In this document: one piece after another, positions 32,808 to 42,489 of the stretch
How the letters are laid out: the number at the start of each line of letters is the position of its first letter
Position numbering within the stretch: position 1 is the stretch's first letter
Origin: Sphingobacterium pedocola
GTDB taxonomy: Bacteria; Bacteroidota; Bacteroidia; Sphingobacteriales; Sphingobacteriaceae
NCBI RefSeq assembly: GCF_015209965.1
Contig: NZ_MU158689.1
Location: 62,001 to 126,000, forward strand
Length of the DNA: 64,000 nt
Reading direction: 5' to 3'
Program-made: the position numbers and the translations under genes
Notes under the pieces: model-generated
What the model was told of the DNA's origin: nothing
Seen by the model: the letters and a program-made list of their open reading frames with translations, nothing else
Database searches by the model: none

Positions 32808-35800
32808 ATGAAGCATTTCGCAATTGTATCCGCTCTGCTTTCTGCCATTTTTGTTTTGCAGTCGTTCTCGCAGGCGAATGTTTCGCGCTCCGTTGCATTC
32901 AAGGGAGGCGGCCGAAACACGCTAAGTCTTAAAAAAGTACAGGAGTCAATCCCGATAAAAGGGGTTGTGACCAACCTAAACGGAGGCCCGGTCGGCGGTG
33001 TCTCTGTGCAGGAAAAAGGCACAAGTAACAGCACGGTATCTGCCGCGGACGGAAGTTATACCATAAATGTGGGCAAACCTGAAGCTATACTTATATTTTC
33101 GTATATCGGATATGTAACGCAGGAGCTTTCGGTATCGAGCAATCAAACGTTGAACGTAGTATTGCTGGAGGATGAAAGCGACATCGAGGAGGTCGTCGTG
33201 ATCGGCTATCAGTCTATACGTAAAAAAGACCTTACGGGAGCAGCAACACTGGTTGAAACCAAAAATACGGAAGCCAAAGTAGCCAGATCTTTACCCGAAG
33301 CACTTCAGGGCCAATCTTCTGGTGTAGTGGTAAGAAACTCAGGTGGTCCCGGGCAAGGTGCGGTTATTAATATTCGAGGACTAAGCACCTTATATGGTAA
33401 CGCAAATCCGTTATATGTTATCGACGGGATGCTATCAGATCCAAACGTCACGATCAACCCCAATGATGTAGAAAGTATACAGGTGCTAAAGGATGCTTCC
33501 GCAGCGGCTATATATGGAGCGAGGTCTGCGAATGGTGTCATTATCATCACGACGAAGAAAGGAAGAACCGGCCCCATGAAGGTCAATGCTTCGGCAAGAT
33601 ACAGCATCGTTAACCTGCCAAAGATGTACGACATGATGAATGGACAGGAGTATGTCAACATGAACCGGCAGGCCTTTGAAAATGCGGGATATACACAGCA
33701 GGCAGCGGTTGCCAACTACGACGGCACCGATGTGGACTGGGCGGACGAGTTATTCCGTACAGGTGCAATACAGGATTATAATGTCTCCGTATCGGGAGGT
33801 GGCGAGTCTTCTAAATATTTTATGTCCGGATCATACTTTAAAGATCTGGGTACGGTGATCGAGCGTAAATTCGATCGCGCAGCTTTACGCCTCAATACAG
33901 AGACCTCTCGAGGTAGGTTCCGTGTCGGAGAAAATCTGATGATCTCCAGCAGCTACGGACGGGAGCCATTCTCGGGCGGTGCTTTTGGGGGAAATCCATT
34001 TTATGATGCTTTTGGCATGCTACCCATTATACCGATCAAAGGTACAGGATTTGTAAGTGATGCCAACCCCGGGGGCTGGGGAATAGGGTCGGATAATGCC
34101 CGAACCTATTCGCGTAATCAGATAGCACAGGCGTCTATCACCAATTCCGACTACAATTATGTGAAGATGATGGGTAACCTTTATGGGGAGGTCGATATTA
34201 CAGACTGGCTGACCTATCGCCTCAATGCTGGACTGGAAACCAGCTTTGACCGGAGAACTTCCCTGCGCGGTAAAGGAATATGGTACTGGAATCAAGCCGA
34301 CCAGCCGACGCGGATCGAAGAAAATCGTTCCCAGTTCTTAAGTTACCTGTTCGAGCATACCTTAAACTTTAACAAAACCTTCGACAAGCATCAGGTAAAT
34401 GGTGTGTTTGGTTATACCCAGCAGACCATCGGATCATCGGGTATTGGTGCCCAAAGAACCGATCTGCTCGCTGCAGGAGACCGCTATTTCACCACGGTCA
34501 ATTCCGCCACGGGCATGCCGTTCGCTTCTGGAAGTAGGGGACGGAACTTTATCGATTCCTGGCTCGGCCGTCTCAACTATACCTACGACGATCGGTACTT
34601 AGCCACCTTTACCTTCCGCTCGGATAAGGACTCGCGCTTTTCGAAGAATTTCCGCACGGGATTTTTTCCTTCCGGAGCATTGGCATGGCGTGTCAGTAAC
34701 GAAGATTTCTTCGACGTGAGCTGGCTGCCGGAATTGAAATTAAGAGGTTCATACGGTGTGTTGGGTGCTGCTAACTTGGGTAACTACGAATATATTGGTC
34801 TTATAAATCAAGCGCCGCGGGCGATTTTTGGTCAAGAAGCTCAGACCGCTTACGTAGGGGGCTTACAGGTAGATCTCGTGGATCCGAATCTGCGCTGGGA
34901 AGAAAAAAAGACCTTGAACCTGGGGTTTGATGCCACCTTATTCGACCGGAAACTTAATGTAACATTCGATGCATTCCGTTCGGTGACTTCGGATGTATTG
35001 CTCTTTTTGCCCATTCCCGGTTATCTAGGGAGTATAAGCCCAGATATATTTACCAATAGGGCCTCCATCGAAAATAAGGGCGTAGAATTGCAATTAAACT
35101 ACCGTCCGCAGCAGGGGCAGGAACGCGCATTTAATTGGGATATTACCGGGAATATCAGTTTTATCCGTAATAAGGTGCTAGCACTGGGAAATCTAGGTAT
35201 CGATCCGGCAACTGGTCTGGAGCGAAATAACATTCAAGTGGGTAATACGCGCACACAAATAGGCCGCTCCATCGGCGAATATTACGTGATACGGACAGAC
35301 GGCATCTTCCAAAACCAGGATGAAATCGATGCACATCGGGCACAGGCAGATATTGCTCAGCCTGGGGATATTCGCTATATTAATCTGTCGGACAGGGGTA
35401 CGGGCAATGATATTACCCCAGATGACCGCACCTTTTCGGGAACGCCGTGGCCGGTATTTACGTCAGGTCTCATGTGGAATGCGTCCTACAAGAATTTCAC
35501 GATGAACCTACAACTTTACGGCGTCGTGGGCACCACCTTGTATAATGACATGCGCCGGGACTTCGACGGCATGGGGTACTCCAACTACCGAAGCGGTATT
35601 ACACCTTGGACGGCTGAAAATCCGACAGACTTCCCAAGATTGGGAGTTGCTTATGCTACCGAAATGCCCGGTGATCCTCCTGTAGATAAGGGAATCTTAT
35701 CTAACGTACGGGGCGATTCGGATCGCTGGTTGGAGAGTGGCTCGTATCTGCGGCTAAGTAACGTGCAGATCGGCTATAATGTACCGCAACATCTTTTGCA

Positions 35801-35981
35801 AAGGCTGCACATACCTTCGCTACACGTGTATGTAAGCGGACAAAACCTCTTTACCGTAACTAATTATTCAGGATTGGATCCGGATGTAGTAGGGGCAAAT
35901 GCGAACTTGGAGCCCGGGGTGGATGTGGGTGCTTGGCCGCCAAACAGAATCATATCATTTGGCTTATCCTTTGGCTTATAA
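32808..35981 (+). CDS. SusC/RagA TonB-dependent transporter (no STN domain)
   Basis: 1057 residues. Signal peptide (to about residue 22), then a carboxypeptidase-like beta-sandwich at about 50-125 (IKGVVTNLNGGPVGGVSVQEKGT; ILIFSYIGYVTQELSV) and the plug start IEEVVVIGYQSIRKKDLTGA. Plug motifs are VIDGMLSDPNVTINPNDVESIQVLKDASAAAIYGARSANGVIIITTKKG. The barrel ends SFGLSFGL. The STN signalling domain is absent, so control should come from elsewhere than FecR. The preceding LOV kinase/receiver pair is a candidate by position only. Its SusD, a CBM-like lipoprotein and GH43 follow, forming a glycan-utilisation operon. Confidence 0.95.
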   Translation: MKHFAIVSALLSAIFVLQSFSQANVSRSVAFKGGGRNTLSLKKVQESIPIKGVVTNLNGGPVGGVSVQEKGTSNSTVSAADGSYTINVGKPEAILIFSYIGYVTQELSVSSNQTLNVVLLEDESDIEEVVVIGYQSIRKKDLTGAATLVETKNTEAKVARSLPEALQGQSSGVVVRNSGGPGQGAVINIRGLSTLYGNANPLYVIDGMLSDPNVTINPNDVESIQVLKDASAAAIYGARSANGVIIITTKKGRTGPMKVNASARYSIVNLPKMYDMMNGQEYVNMNRQAFENAGYTQQAAVANYDGTDVDWADELFRTGAIQDYNVSVSGGGESSKYFMSGSYFKDLGTVIERKFDRAALRLNTETSRGRFRVGENLMISSSYGREPFSGGAFGGNPFYDAFGMLPIIPIKGTGFVSDANPGGWGIGSDNARTYSRNQIAQASITNSDYNYVKMMGNLYGEVDITDWLTYRLNAGLETSFDRRTSLRGKGIWYWNQADQPTRIEENRSQFLSYLFEHTLNFNKTFDKHQVNGVFGYTQQTIGSSGIGAQRTDLLAAGDRYFTTVNSATGMPFASGSRGRNFIDSWLGRLNYTYDDRYLATFTFRSDKDSRFSKNFRTGFFPSGALAWRVSNEDFFDVSWLPELKLRGSYGVLGAANLGNYEYIGLINQAPRAIFGQEAQTAYVGGLQVDLVDPNLRWEEKKTLNLGFDATLFDRKLNVTFDAFRSVTSDVLLFLPIPGYLGSISPDIFTNRASIENKGVELQLNYRPQQGQERAFNWDITGNISFIRNKVLALGNLGIDPATGLERNNIQVGNTRTQIGRSIGEYYVIRTDGIFQNQDEIDAHRAQADIAQPGDIRYINLSDRGTGNDITPDDRTFSGTPWPVFTSGLMWNASYKNFTMNLQLYGVVGTTLYNDMRRDFDGMGYSNYRSGITPWTAENPTDFPRLGVAYATEMPGDPPVDKGILSNVRGDSDRWLESGSYLRLSNVQIGYNVPQHLLQRLHIPSLHVYVSGQNLFTVTNYSGLDPDVVGANANLEPGVDVGAWPPNRIISFGLSFGL

Positions 35982-36007
35982 TTTATTGAACAGAAAAATC
36001 ATTTAAG

Positions 36008-37549
36008 ATGGAAAAATATACGCTAATTATATTGACTGCTTTCGTTTTTCTTACGACTGCGTGCGAGCGGAATTTCGATGAACCGAATCCCGATATGCTC
36101 ACGACGGATTCTTTTTGGGATGATGAAACCGATGCCATTAAAGGCGTGAATGCAATATACAGCGCATTAAACCGAAGTAGTAACTACTATAATCGGGGCA
36201 TGCACTTTTTATACCTGCTACGCTCCGATGAGGGCTTTGGTTCGGGGGGCGATATCGGCCTTAACAATAATGTTGCCTTCGCATTTACGAGTAACAATAC
36301 CGGCAATGGTACCTGGAATGCCATCTACCATGCAAACTACCGGGCGAATCAGGTGATCACCTATGTGCCCCAGATCGACATGGACGAAGTTTTGAAAAAA
36401 CGGATTATTGCCGAAGCAAAGGTGTTACGTGCCCTGAACTACTTTAATCTGGTGGTTTTCTGGGGCCGACCACCCCTGGTGTTAGCGCCCTTATCGCCGG
36501 CCGATTACCCCGAGAATGCGACACCCGCACAAGCATTTGCACAGATTGAGAAGGACCTAACGGAGGCTATGGCTGACTTACCGCCGTCTTATGATGCTGC
36601 GGATGTGGGTAGAATCACCAAAGGAGCGGCGCACGGCCTATTGGCAAAGGTGTATATGCAGCAGGGTAAATTTGCAGCAGCCAAGGAGGCAATGGACTGG
36701 TTAGTAACGGGTGATGGCGCCAGCAACTACGGCTTGATGGACAACTACGCGGATAATTTTAGGAAAGATACAGAGAACAATAGAGAGTCCGTTTTTGAGA
36801 TTCAGTTTAAAGAAAATGCCACAGAGAACGGAGATGACGATACCAATCCGGGAATCAGCCTCAATACCGGAGCTTCCGTGCCTAAATTTCTGGCACCCCC
36901 TAGTCCGGGACCAGGTTTTGGAGATGGTGCAGCAAGACGCTGGATCGTTGATGCCTTTAATGTCGAACGGACCGTAGATAATAAAAAGGATCCCCGTGCG
37001 GCTGCTAGTTTTATCTATGACAATGCCGATGAAAGAGGTCCGGCTTTTACCATGGTATATGGGGAGACCTGGCTAAGCCGATACGGTGCAGACGATAAGC
37101 GGGTGTGGTTTAGAAAGTTGCTGAATGACGATTGGAAGAATAATGAGATATTCAGTTCGCCCAATAATTACCGCTTGATCCGGTACGCGGATATTCTGTT
37201 GATGTATGCGGAATGTCTGAATGAAACCGGACAGACGGATGCGGCATACGCCTATGTGGATGAGGTGCGTCAGCGTGCAAACCTACAGCCCCTCAGTGAC
37301 GTAAAGCCAGATATGGATCAACTCGCTTTCCAAGAACAGCTGAAGCATGAACGTACGTTAGAATTAGCAGGTGAAGGTTGGCGGTACTTTGATATGGTGC
37401 GCTGGGGAGAGTTTTCCAACAACCTGGAGACCCTGCGGGAAAGGGATCCGGATTTTGTCAATTTTATTTCAGGTAGACATGAGTGGTATCCTATTCCGCA
37501 AGCGGATATAGATAACAGCCCAAACCTAACACAGAATCCCGGTTATTAG
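36008..37549 (+). CDS. SusD/RagB-like lipoprotein
   Basis: 513 residues, lipobox TTAC with Cys19 and the SusD opening ERNFDEPNPDMLTTDSFW. Core motifs are EAKVLRALNYFNLVVFWGRPPLVL, RITKGAAHGLLAKVYMQQG, RLIRYADILLMYAECLNETG and HERTLELAGEGWRYFDMVRWGEF, ending NPGY. It is 26 bases downstream of its SusC and should bind the glycan captured for import. The following Ig/CBM protein and GH43 suggest an arabinan or arabinoxylan type ligand. Confidence 0.95.
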   Translation: MEKYTLIILTAFVFLTTACERNFDEPNPDMLTTDSFWDDETDAIKGVNAIYSALNRSSNYYNRGMHFLYLLRSDEGFGSGGDIGLNNNVAFAFTSNNTGNGTWNAIYHANYRANQVITYVPQIDMDEVLKKRIIAEAKVLRALNYFNLVVFWGRPPLVLAPLSPADYPENATPAQAFAQIEKDLTEAMADLPPSYDAADVGRITKGAAHGLLAKVYMQQGKFAAAKEAMDWLVTGDGASNYGLMDNYADNFRKDTENNRESVFEIQFKENATENGDDDTNPGISLNTGASVPKFLAPPSPGPGFGDGAARRWIVDAFNVERTVDNKKDPRAAASFIYDNADERGPAFTMVYGETWLSRYGADDKRVWFRKLLNDDWKNNEIFSSPNNYRLIRYADILLMYAECLNETGQTDAAYAYVDEVRQRANLQPLSDVKPDMDQLAFQEQLKHERTLELAGEGWRYFDMVRWGEFSNNLETLRERDPDFVNFISGRHEWYPIPQADIDNSPNLTQNPGY

Positions 37550-37676
37550 CCCTAAATCGAAGCGACGATAACCCTTGACAAACAAAAGATACAGCTATGA
37601 ATTATCCATGTTGCACCAATATACATATAGTTGACGTGGACATTTCATATGGCTTTAACGACAAAATAGTGTACAT

Positions 37677-38438
37677 ATGAACAAGTTATTATACCTCTGC
37701 CCCCTATTCTTGCTTTGGATAGTGGTCGGATGCGAAAGGGAAGAAGATCTTCCGGTGAGTACAAATCCGCCAACGTTACATCTCGACGCCGATACGGTCG
37801 CGCTGTCTGAAAGTGTTTACACATTAACTGCGGAGGGCAAGAGTGCCTACGGTGGCCCCCAGCTCAGCAAGGTGGAGTTTTACAAAGGGGAAGAAAAAAT
37901 TGGGGAAAAGACGATTGCGCCTTATAACTTTGGCTATACCGTGACCGAACTTATACCCGAGGAAGAACTTTCTTTCCACGCCGTTCTATTCGATAAAGCG
38001 GGTAACCGTGTCCAAAGTAATACCGTAAAAGCTAAGGTGCGGGTGGGTGCCAAACGGATTGAAGCGGAAAATACGATCATAAGGGGAGTTGCCAAAAAGG
38101 CAGATGACCCAGATACCCGGAAAACCTCCTCTGGCCAGGCAAAGGTGGGCGCTATAGACAATGCAGAAAGCGGTATTGATGCGACTATCGAGGTGCTCAC
38201 GGCCGGCGATTACTTGATCCGCGTGGCTGCAGGCACAGGTTTCGATGGTACAACCCATAAGATCTATATCGATGATCAGTTTGCCGAGGCGAAAGTATAT
38301 AACATTGCCAATAGGGGATGGAATACATGGCAAACCATCGACTTGGTATTTAATTTATCAGAGGGCACACATAAAATAAGTATCCGGCACAACACGGGGT
38401 ACGGTGAGCTGGACTACTTGGAATATTCAAAATTGTAA
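37677..38438 (+). CDS. Surface lipoprotein with Ig-like and CBM6/35-type domains
   Basis: 253 residues; lipobox VVGC with Cys19. Residues about 30-120 look like an Ig-like or bacterial cadherin-like beta-sandwich (LSKVEFYKGEEKIGEKTIAPYNFGYTV; VLFDKAGNRVQSN), a spacer common in surface glycan-binding proteins. Residues about 130-253 have the CBM6/CBM35 pattern: RIEAENTIIRGVAK at the start, AGDYLIRVAAGTG, HKIYIDDQ, GWNTWQTID and the ending GYGELDYLEYSKL. It probably presents glycan to the SusCD complex and to GH43, encoded 5 bases downstream. Confidence 0.8.
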   Translation: MNKLLYLCPLFLLWIVVGCEREEDLPVSTNPPTLHLDADTVALSESVYTLTAEGKSAYGGPQLSKVEFYKGEEKIGEKTIAPYNFGYTVTELIPEEELSFHAVLFDKAGNRVQSNTVKAKVRVGAKRIEAENTIIRGVAKKADDPDTRKTSSGQAKVGAIDNAESGIDATIEVLTAGDYLIRVAAGTGFDGTTHKIYIDDQFAEAKVYNIANRGWNTWQTIDLVFNLSEGTHKISIRHNTGYGELDYLEYSKL

Positions 38439-38443
38439 TACCT

Positions 38444-39514
38444 ATGCGCATGAGACACACAGTATATCTTGCTTTTCTAATCATTTTATTAGCTTGCGAC
38501 AAACGCGGAGCCGGACTCTTTCTAGCTACGCCCACAGCACCGGAGGCAAGCGGACCGGCAAAGTTTCAAAATCCCTTATTGAACGCTGCTCCGGATCCCT
38601 GGGTCGCACAACGTGGGAATTTTTATTATTTCCTACAAACCCATGGCAACCGGATTGAAATCCGAAAAACGGAAAAAATGAGCCAACTTGCTTCAGCGAG
38701 CAGCACCGTGGTGTTCAATGCTCCTTCTACAGGCATTAACAGCAGGGATGTATGGGCGCCCGAAATGTTCTTTCTGCAAGGAAAATGGTATATTTACTAT
38801 ACGGCTAGCGACGGGCAGGATGTTAATCACCGGATGTTTGTGCTGGAAAATGCCAATGAAGATCCCACGACAAATAATTGGGTAGACAAGGGTCAACTCA
38901 TCACGAAGCCTGCCGACCAATGGGCAATAGACGGTAGTATTTTCGAACATAACAACGAGTTGTTCTTTATTTGGTCGGGCAGACCGGGGGCGCAAAACAA
39001 CAACTTAACGCAGAACATCTACATCTCAAAAATGTCTAACCCTTTTACATTAACAGGTGAGACAGTCATGATATCGACACCGCAGCATGGTTGGGAGCGA
39101 AATGGCTTTGGCGTAAACGAAGGACCGGAGATATTAGAAAATCCCGATGGAGATGTATTTATGATTTATTCAGCCAGTTACTGCGGTACGGACGACTATG
39201 CACTGGGTATGCTGCGGCTGGCCGATAATGCGGATCCCCTGATAGCAGCTTCGTGGTCTAAAAGCGCCAATCCGGTATTTACAAAAGCACCTAGCGCATA
39301 CGGCGCAGGTCATAACGGTTTTTTCAAGTCCAAGGACGGAAAAGAGGATTGGATCATATACCATGCAAATATAGAATCTCATCCGAATAATAACGGGTGT
39401 GGCAATGTACGCAGCACACGTATGCAACGGTTTACCTGGAATGCAGATGGTACACCCAATTTCGGAACGCCCGTAGCTGCGGGTGCATTTCTTGAAGTGC
39501 CTTCTGGAGAGTAA
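38444..39514 (+). CDS. GH43-family glycoside hydrolase lipoprotein
   Basis: 356 residues, lipobox LLAC with Cys18. The five-bladed beta-propeller signatures are present: NAAPDPW gives the catalytic-base Asp51, QWAIDGSIF the pKa-modulating Asp163, and GVNEGPEI the acid Glu226. Supporting blades include RDVWAPEMFF and YIYYTASDG. GH43 enzymes act on arabinofuranosides, arabinans or xylosides; the DPW and GVNEGPEI context recalls exo-acting alpha-L-arabinofuranosidase-like members, but the subfamily cannot be fixed by eye. It is the last gene of the SusCD operon. A 10-bp hairpin at 39625-39658 may end transcription. Confidence 0.9.
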   Translation: MRMRHTVYLAFLIILLACDKRGAGLFLATPTAPEASGPAKFQNPLLNAAPDPWVAQRGNFYYFLQTHGNRIEIRKTEKMSQLASASSTVVFNAPSTGINSRDVWAPEMFFLQGKWYIYYTASDGQDVNHRMFVLENANEDPTTNNWVDKGQLITKPADQWAIDGSIFEHNNELFFIWSGRPGAQNNNLTQNIYISKMSNPFTLTGETVMISTPQHGWERNGFGVNEGPEILENPDGDVFMIYSASYCGTDDYALGMLRLADNADPLIAASWSKSANPVFTKAPSAYGAGHNGFFKSKDGKEDWIIYHANIESHPNNNGCGNVRSTRMQRFTWNADGTPNFGTPVAAGAFLEVPSGE

Positions 39515-39550
39515 AACCGCAATGACGGAACGGATAATAGAAAGAATGTG

Positions 39551-39592
39551 TTAGTAGAAGGGCTGTGATCTATTCTATGCAGGGGTTTTCAT
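39551..39592 (+). pseudogene. 42-base relic of a DUF4143 ATPase gene
   Basis: Identical to bases 7112-7153 of the intact ATPase gene at 40 of 42 positions. It has no coding context on either side. It marks the former position of a second ATPase gene. Confidence 0.75.
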
Positions 39593-39663
39593 GGAAAATG
39601 GTCATGGATAATATGGAAAAAGCCGTCTTCTGTACTTGTTGCTTGAAATACAGAAGACAGCTT

Positions 39664-39842
39664 GTACATAAGCAAATACCCCCCGTTTGTTTGGCTCGCT
39701 TAGAAAGGAATGGTTTACTAACGTTTCAACCATTGATTTCTTTTCAGAGAACGGGATAAGCAATTTATCTATACGGCTTTCCTTAGTATAAATTGGTTTT
39801 TGTGTTCTTTTTGGTCTTGAAAATAAAGTTTACCTTGTAATC
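39664..39842 (-). pseudogene. Relic of a second hipBST locus (hipT 3' end joined to hipB upstream DNA)
   Basis: 39664-39785 matches the last ~120 bases of hipT (28811-28930) with a handful of differences, including six C in place of five, which shifts the frame. At about 39786 the match jumps to the sequence upstream of hipB: GGTTTTTGTG...TTTTTGGTCTTG...AAGTTTACCTT resembles 30386-30430. A second copy has therefore lost almost all of hipT, all of hipS and hipB, leaving its two ends fused. It lies directly against the stop of the TlpA gene. Confidence 0.75.
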
Positions 39843-41017
39843 TAACGGCAAAATTCTATCATGGTGGTCAACTCCCTAACTGCAGCTTCATTCGGCCAGG
39901 TCAGTCCGCTAGACTTAAACCGGATTTTCCCATTGCCGTCAATGACAAATTTTGCAGGAATCCCCTTTACACCAAATGAAGATACCGCAGGATTCTTTTT
40001 CGTAGCAGGATCTTTGAGGTCCATGTACAAAGGCAAATCCAGGTCATGAGTTAGCAAGTAGTTCACTGCATCCGCTTTAGGGTCTTTGACAGTTTCCCAG
40101 GTGTGTATAAACAGGAACATTACACTTGGATCATGCTTGTATTTGCTGACCAGCATTTGCATTGCCGGAAGAGATTTCTTACAAGGTCCGCACCAAGTCG
40201 CCCAAAAATCAAGAACAACTATTTTGCCCTTAAAATCAGACAGTGACACTTCTTTGCCTTTGATGTCTGTGACTTTAAAATTTGGCGCTTGCTCGTCAAT
40301 CATTTTGGCTGCTATCGCTGTCTTGTATTTCTCTTCAAACTCATTAGTCAATGCTGCCAGGTAAGCATTTGGGTCTTTGCCGGGATTCATCTTAACGTAA
40401 GCACTTTTTAGTTCGGCATTATAGTCATAATCGGCCAAACCTGCTCGTACTGCTTTTTCTAGCTCTGGAAGCGCTTCCTCGTACCCGCCTGTTTTGCTCA
40501 TCAGGTAGTAATATTCAGCAGTCAGACCAGCAGTCTTTCTTATGGCATTTTCATAGCATTCTTTGATAGCAGCGAAGGCTTTTGTGTAGTCTCCTTGCTT
40601 AGCCATCACCTGGCTATAAAGATGTAACAAGAACTGCCGGTCTTCCGGAGCATTCGTTGAGTTAGTCAGTTCTTGCTCCATTAAAGTTTCTGCAGTTTTC
40701 AAATCGAAGGCCATGATTCCTGTCGCCACTGATCCTACGTACATGATCCTTGCGGTTTCTGCAATCTGGTTAAAATGGAATAGAGCTTTGGCCGAGTTCT
40801 TTGCAACAACAAAATTGTCTACAAGTGTAGCCCTGTGTTGGTCAAAACTTTCGCCAGGGTGTTCTTTTACAAGTCGTTCAAGAATGAGTTCCTTTTGTAA
40901 AGGATCAATGAAGATCTTCAAAGAATCAAGACTGGCCTTATAGGCCGGTTCTGCCTGCTGGCTGTATCCCGAGTATCCTGCGGACAGGAAAGCGATGAGT
41001 AGGAGTATTTTTTTCAT
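39842..41017 (-). CDS. TlpA-like thioredoxin-domain protein
   Basis: 391 residues with a signal peptide ending near GYSQQ. An alpha-helical N-terminal half (about 25-245) with TPR-like repeats (DYTKAFAAIKECYENA; GYEEALPELEKAVRAG) precedes a TlpA/ResA-type thioredoxin domain: APNFKVTDIKGKEVSLSDFKGKIVVLDFWATWCGPCKKS has the redox-active CGPC, with cis-Pro in GIPAKFVID. Periplasmic thiol-disulfide reductants of this kind routinely end Pedobacter SusCD/DUF4843/PKD operons. It lies 44 bases after the PKD-like gene on the same strand. Confidence 0.9.
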   Translation of the reverse strand: MKKILLLIAFLSAGYSGYSQQAEPAYKASLDSLKIFIDPLQKELILERLVKEHPGESFDQHRATLVDNFVVAKNSAKALFHFNQIAETARIMYVGSVATGIMAFDLKTAETLMEQELTNSTNAPEDRQFLLHLYSQVMAKQGDYTKAFAAIKECYENAIRKTAGLTAEYYYLMSKTGGYEEALPELEKAVRAGLADYDYNAELKSAYVKMNPGKDPNAYLAALTNEFEEKYKTAIAAKMIDEQAPNFKVTDIKGKEVSLSDFKGKIVVLDFWATWCGPCKKSLPAMQMLVSKYKHDPSVMFLFIHTWETVKDPKADAVNYLLTHDLDLPLYMDLKDPATKKNPAVSSFGVKGIPAKFVIDGNGKIRFKSSGLTWPNEAAVRELTTMIEFCR

Positions 41018-41060
41018 GTAGATTGGATGTTATTAATCTTTTTTAAATCTAATAAGGAGC

Positions 41061-42479
41061 CTATAGGTTTTTTCTCGCAGGAGCAATTTGTACAATTTCA
41101 CCAAAGCCGGTAAATTTCTTCTCGTAAGTACTATTGCTGAATTCTCCCTGCCCGTTGATGCTGAAATAATAAACTTCACCCGCCGCACCATTGTTGACAC
41201 CAATCACCAGTTGTTTGCTGCTGCTACGCAACATCTCGATATCCTTGATTACGTATCCAGCCGGGAAAGTGTAAATCAGGCGTGCTGATTTTGCAAGCAT
41301 GTCGTACAAATACACCCTATTGCCAACAGTATAATAAAGTTGTTTTAAGATGGAGGAAGTTGCAAAGTTAGTTGCGCTGCCAATTTCGGGACTGTTTGCC
41401 ATTTCTTGATTAACCCCAGGAAGGGTGTTGCCAAAGGCATCATATGTTAGGGACATTAGGTAGCGGTCATTATCATCCTCCATGATGAAATACCACTCAA
41501 TTTCTTCTTCAAATAGCGTCGATATGCCACGATCATACGCAATCATTTTTCTTCCCACATTTGCCATGTCAAACGAGCCTGTTGTTTGAGGCGCATCTTC
41601 CAGAATTCTGGAAAAAATACCCATTCGCATAAAGCGCATGTTGGCATTATTGTAAAAATAGGTGAGGTTGTACGTGTTAGGAAACACACCCGGGAATAGG
41701 TCATAATCGCCAGGAATGCGTTGGCTGAATGGCTTAATGTCGTCTGAAGTCGAGCCCGAAATGCCGGCATATAAGCCGCCATCCGCAACAATGAACTGGT
41801 CAAATTTCGAGGTGTTCAAAATAAATACCGGTGCACTTTTGAAGGGAAGCTGTGTAGCCAAATGCGGAAGTATAGTACTTTTATCACCAAGCTCCAGCCA
41901 GTCGTTCATGTTAAACCGATACACATTCTGATCGGTGAAATAATAAAAGAAACCACCTTTCCCAAAATTATATAGGGCTAATGGTTCTCCCGAATAGGTT
42001 TTATTATTGGCCACTTCCATCGGATTATCAAAAACCACATCATCGGTACGGATCAAGGAAACCTTGCCTTTCCCATCCTTGCTATTGACCACATACCATC
42101 CGTCGGGATAAATCCCGGTTACCGTAATGACATAGCGCTGTAGTGTGTAAACGTCATTTATGTTACTCTTAACCTTATAAATCACGGTATAGGTACCGGG
42201 ACTCAAGGTTACTTGAAGGCGCAAATTTTTGGAATCAGCGATTACTTCGGAATCAATCGTCCAACTGTAAGTAAATGAATCTCCTCCAGGCATTGTTTCG
42301 ATCAATGTTGGTGTGATGATCAGCGAATCCCGTTGAGCTACCGTAAAACTGGTCGTAGCATCCGCAATCTGAATGTCATTGATTTGCGCATACTTAAACC
42401 GTTGATCGTCTTTACTGCAGGCAAATGTTAGCATGATCACGATAATCGAGCTAAGCTTAAAAAAATGTTTTAAATGCAT
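41061..42479 (-). CDS. PKD-like family lipoprotein
   Basis: 472 residues from the ATG at 42479; an upstream ATG at 42563 adds 28 non-leader residues. Lipobox FAC with Cys20 in MHLKHFFKLSSIIVIMLTFAC. Residues about 40-125 form a PKD-like domain (SFTVAQRDSLIITPTLIE...FTYSWTIDSEVIADSKNL...GTYTVIYKVKS). The rest is a beta-propeller-like region with repeated blades (GGFFYYFTDQNVYRFN; VYLYDMLAKSARLIYTFP; GAAGEVYYFSINGQGEF). The family is a constant companion of DUF4843 lipoproteins in Bacteroidota SusCD loci; its ligand is not known. Confidence 0.82.
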   Translation of the reverse strand: MHLKHFFKLSSIIVIMLTFACSKDDQRFKYAQINDIQIADATTSFTVAQRDSLIITPTLIETMPGGDSFTYSWTIDSEVIADSKNLRLQVTLSPGTYTVIYKVKSNINDVYTLQRYVITVTGIYPDGWYVVNSKDGKGKVSLIRTDDVVFDNPMEVANNKTYSGEPLALYNFGKGGFFYYFTDQNVYRFNMNDWLELGDKSTILPHLATQLPFKSAPVFILNTSKFDQFIVADGGLYAGISGSTSDDIKPFSQRIPGDYDLFPGVFPNTYNLTYFYNNANMRFMRMGIFSRILEDAPQTTGSFDMANVGRKMIAYDRGISTLFEEEIEWYFIMEDDNDRYLMSLTYDAFGNTLPGVNQEMANSPEIGSATNFATSSILKQLYYTVGNRVYLYDMLAKSARLIYTFPAGYVIKDIEMLRSSSKQLVIGVNNGAAGEVYYFSINGQGEFSNSTYEKKFTGFGEIVQIAPARKNL

Positions 42480-42489
42480 AATATCTAAA

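Noticed and set aside
32776..32808. Direct light control of the SusC operon by the LOV kinase
   Set aside because: The receiver has no DNA-binding domain and the SusC gene has its own -7 box. Retained as a hypothesis in the findings, not as an annotation.
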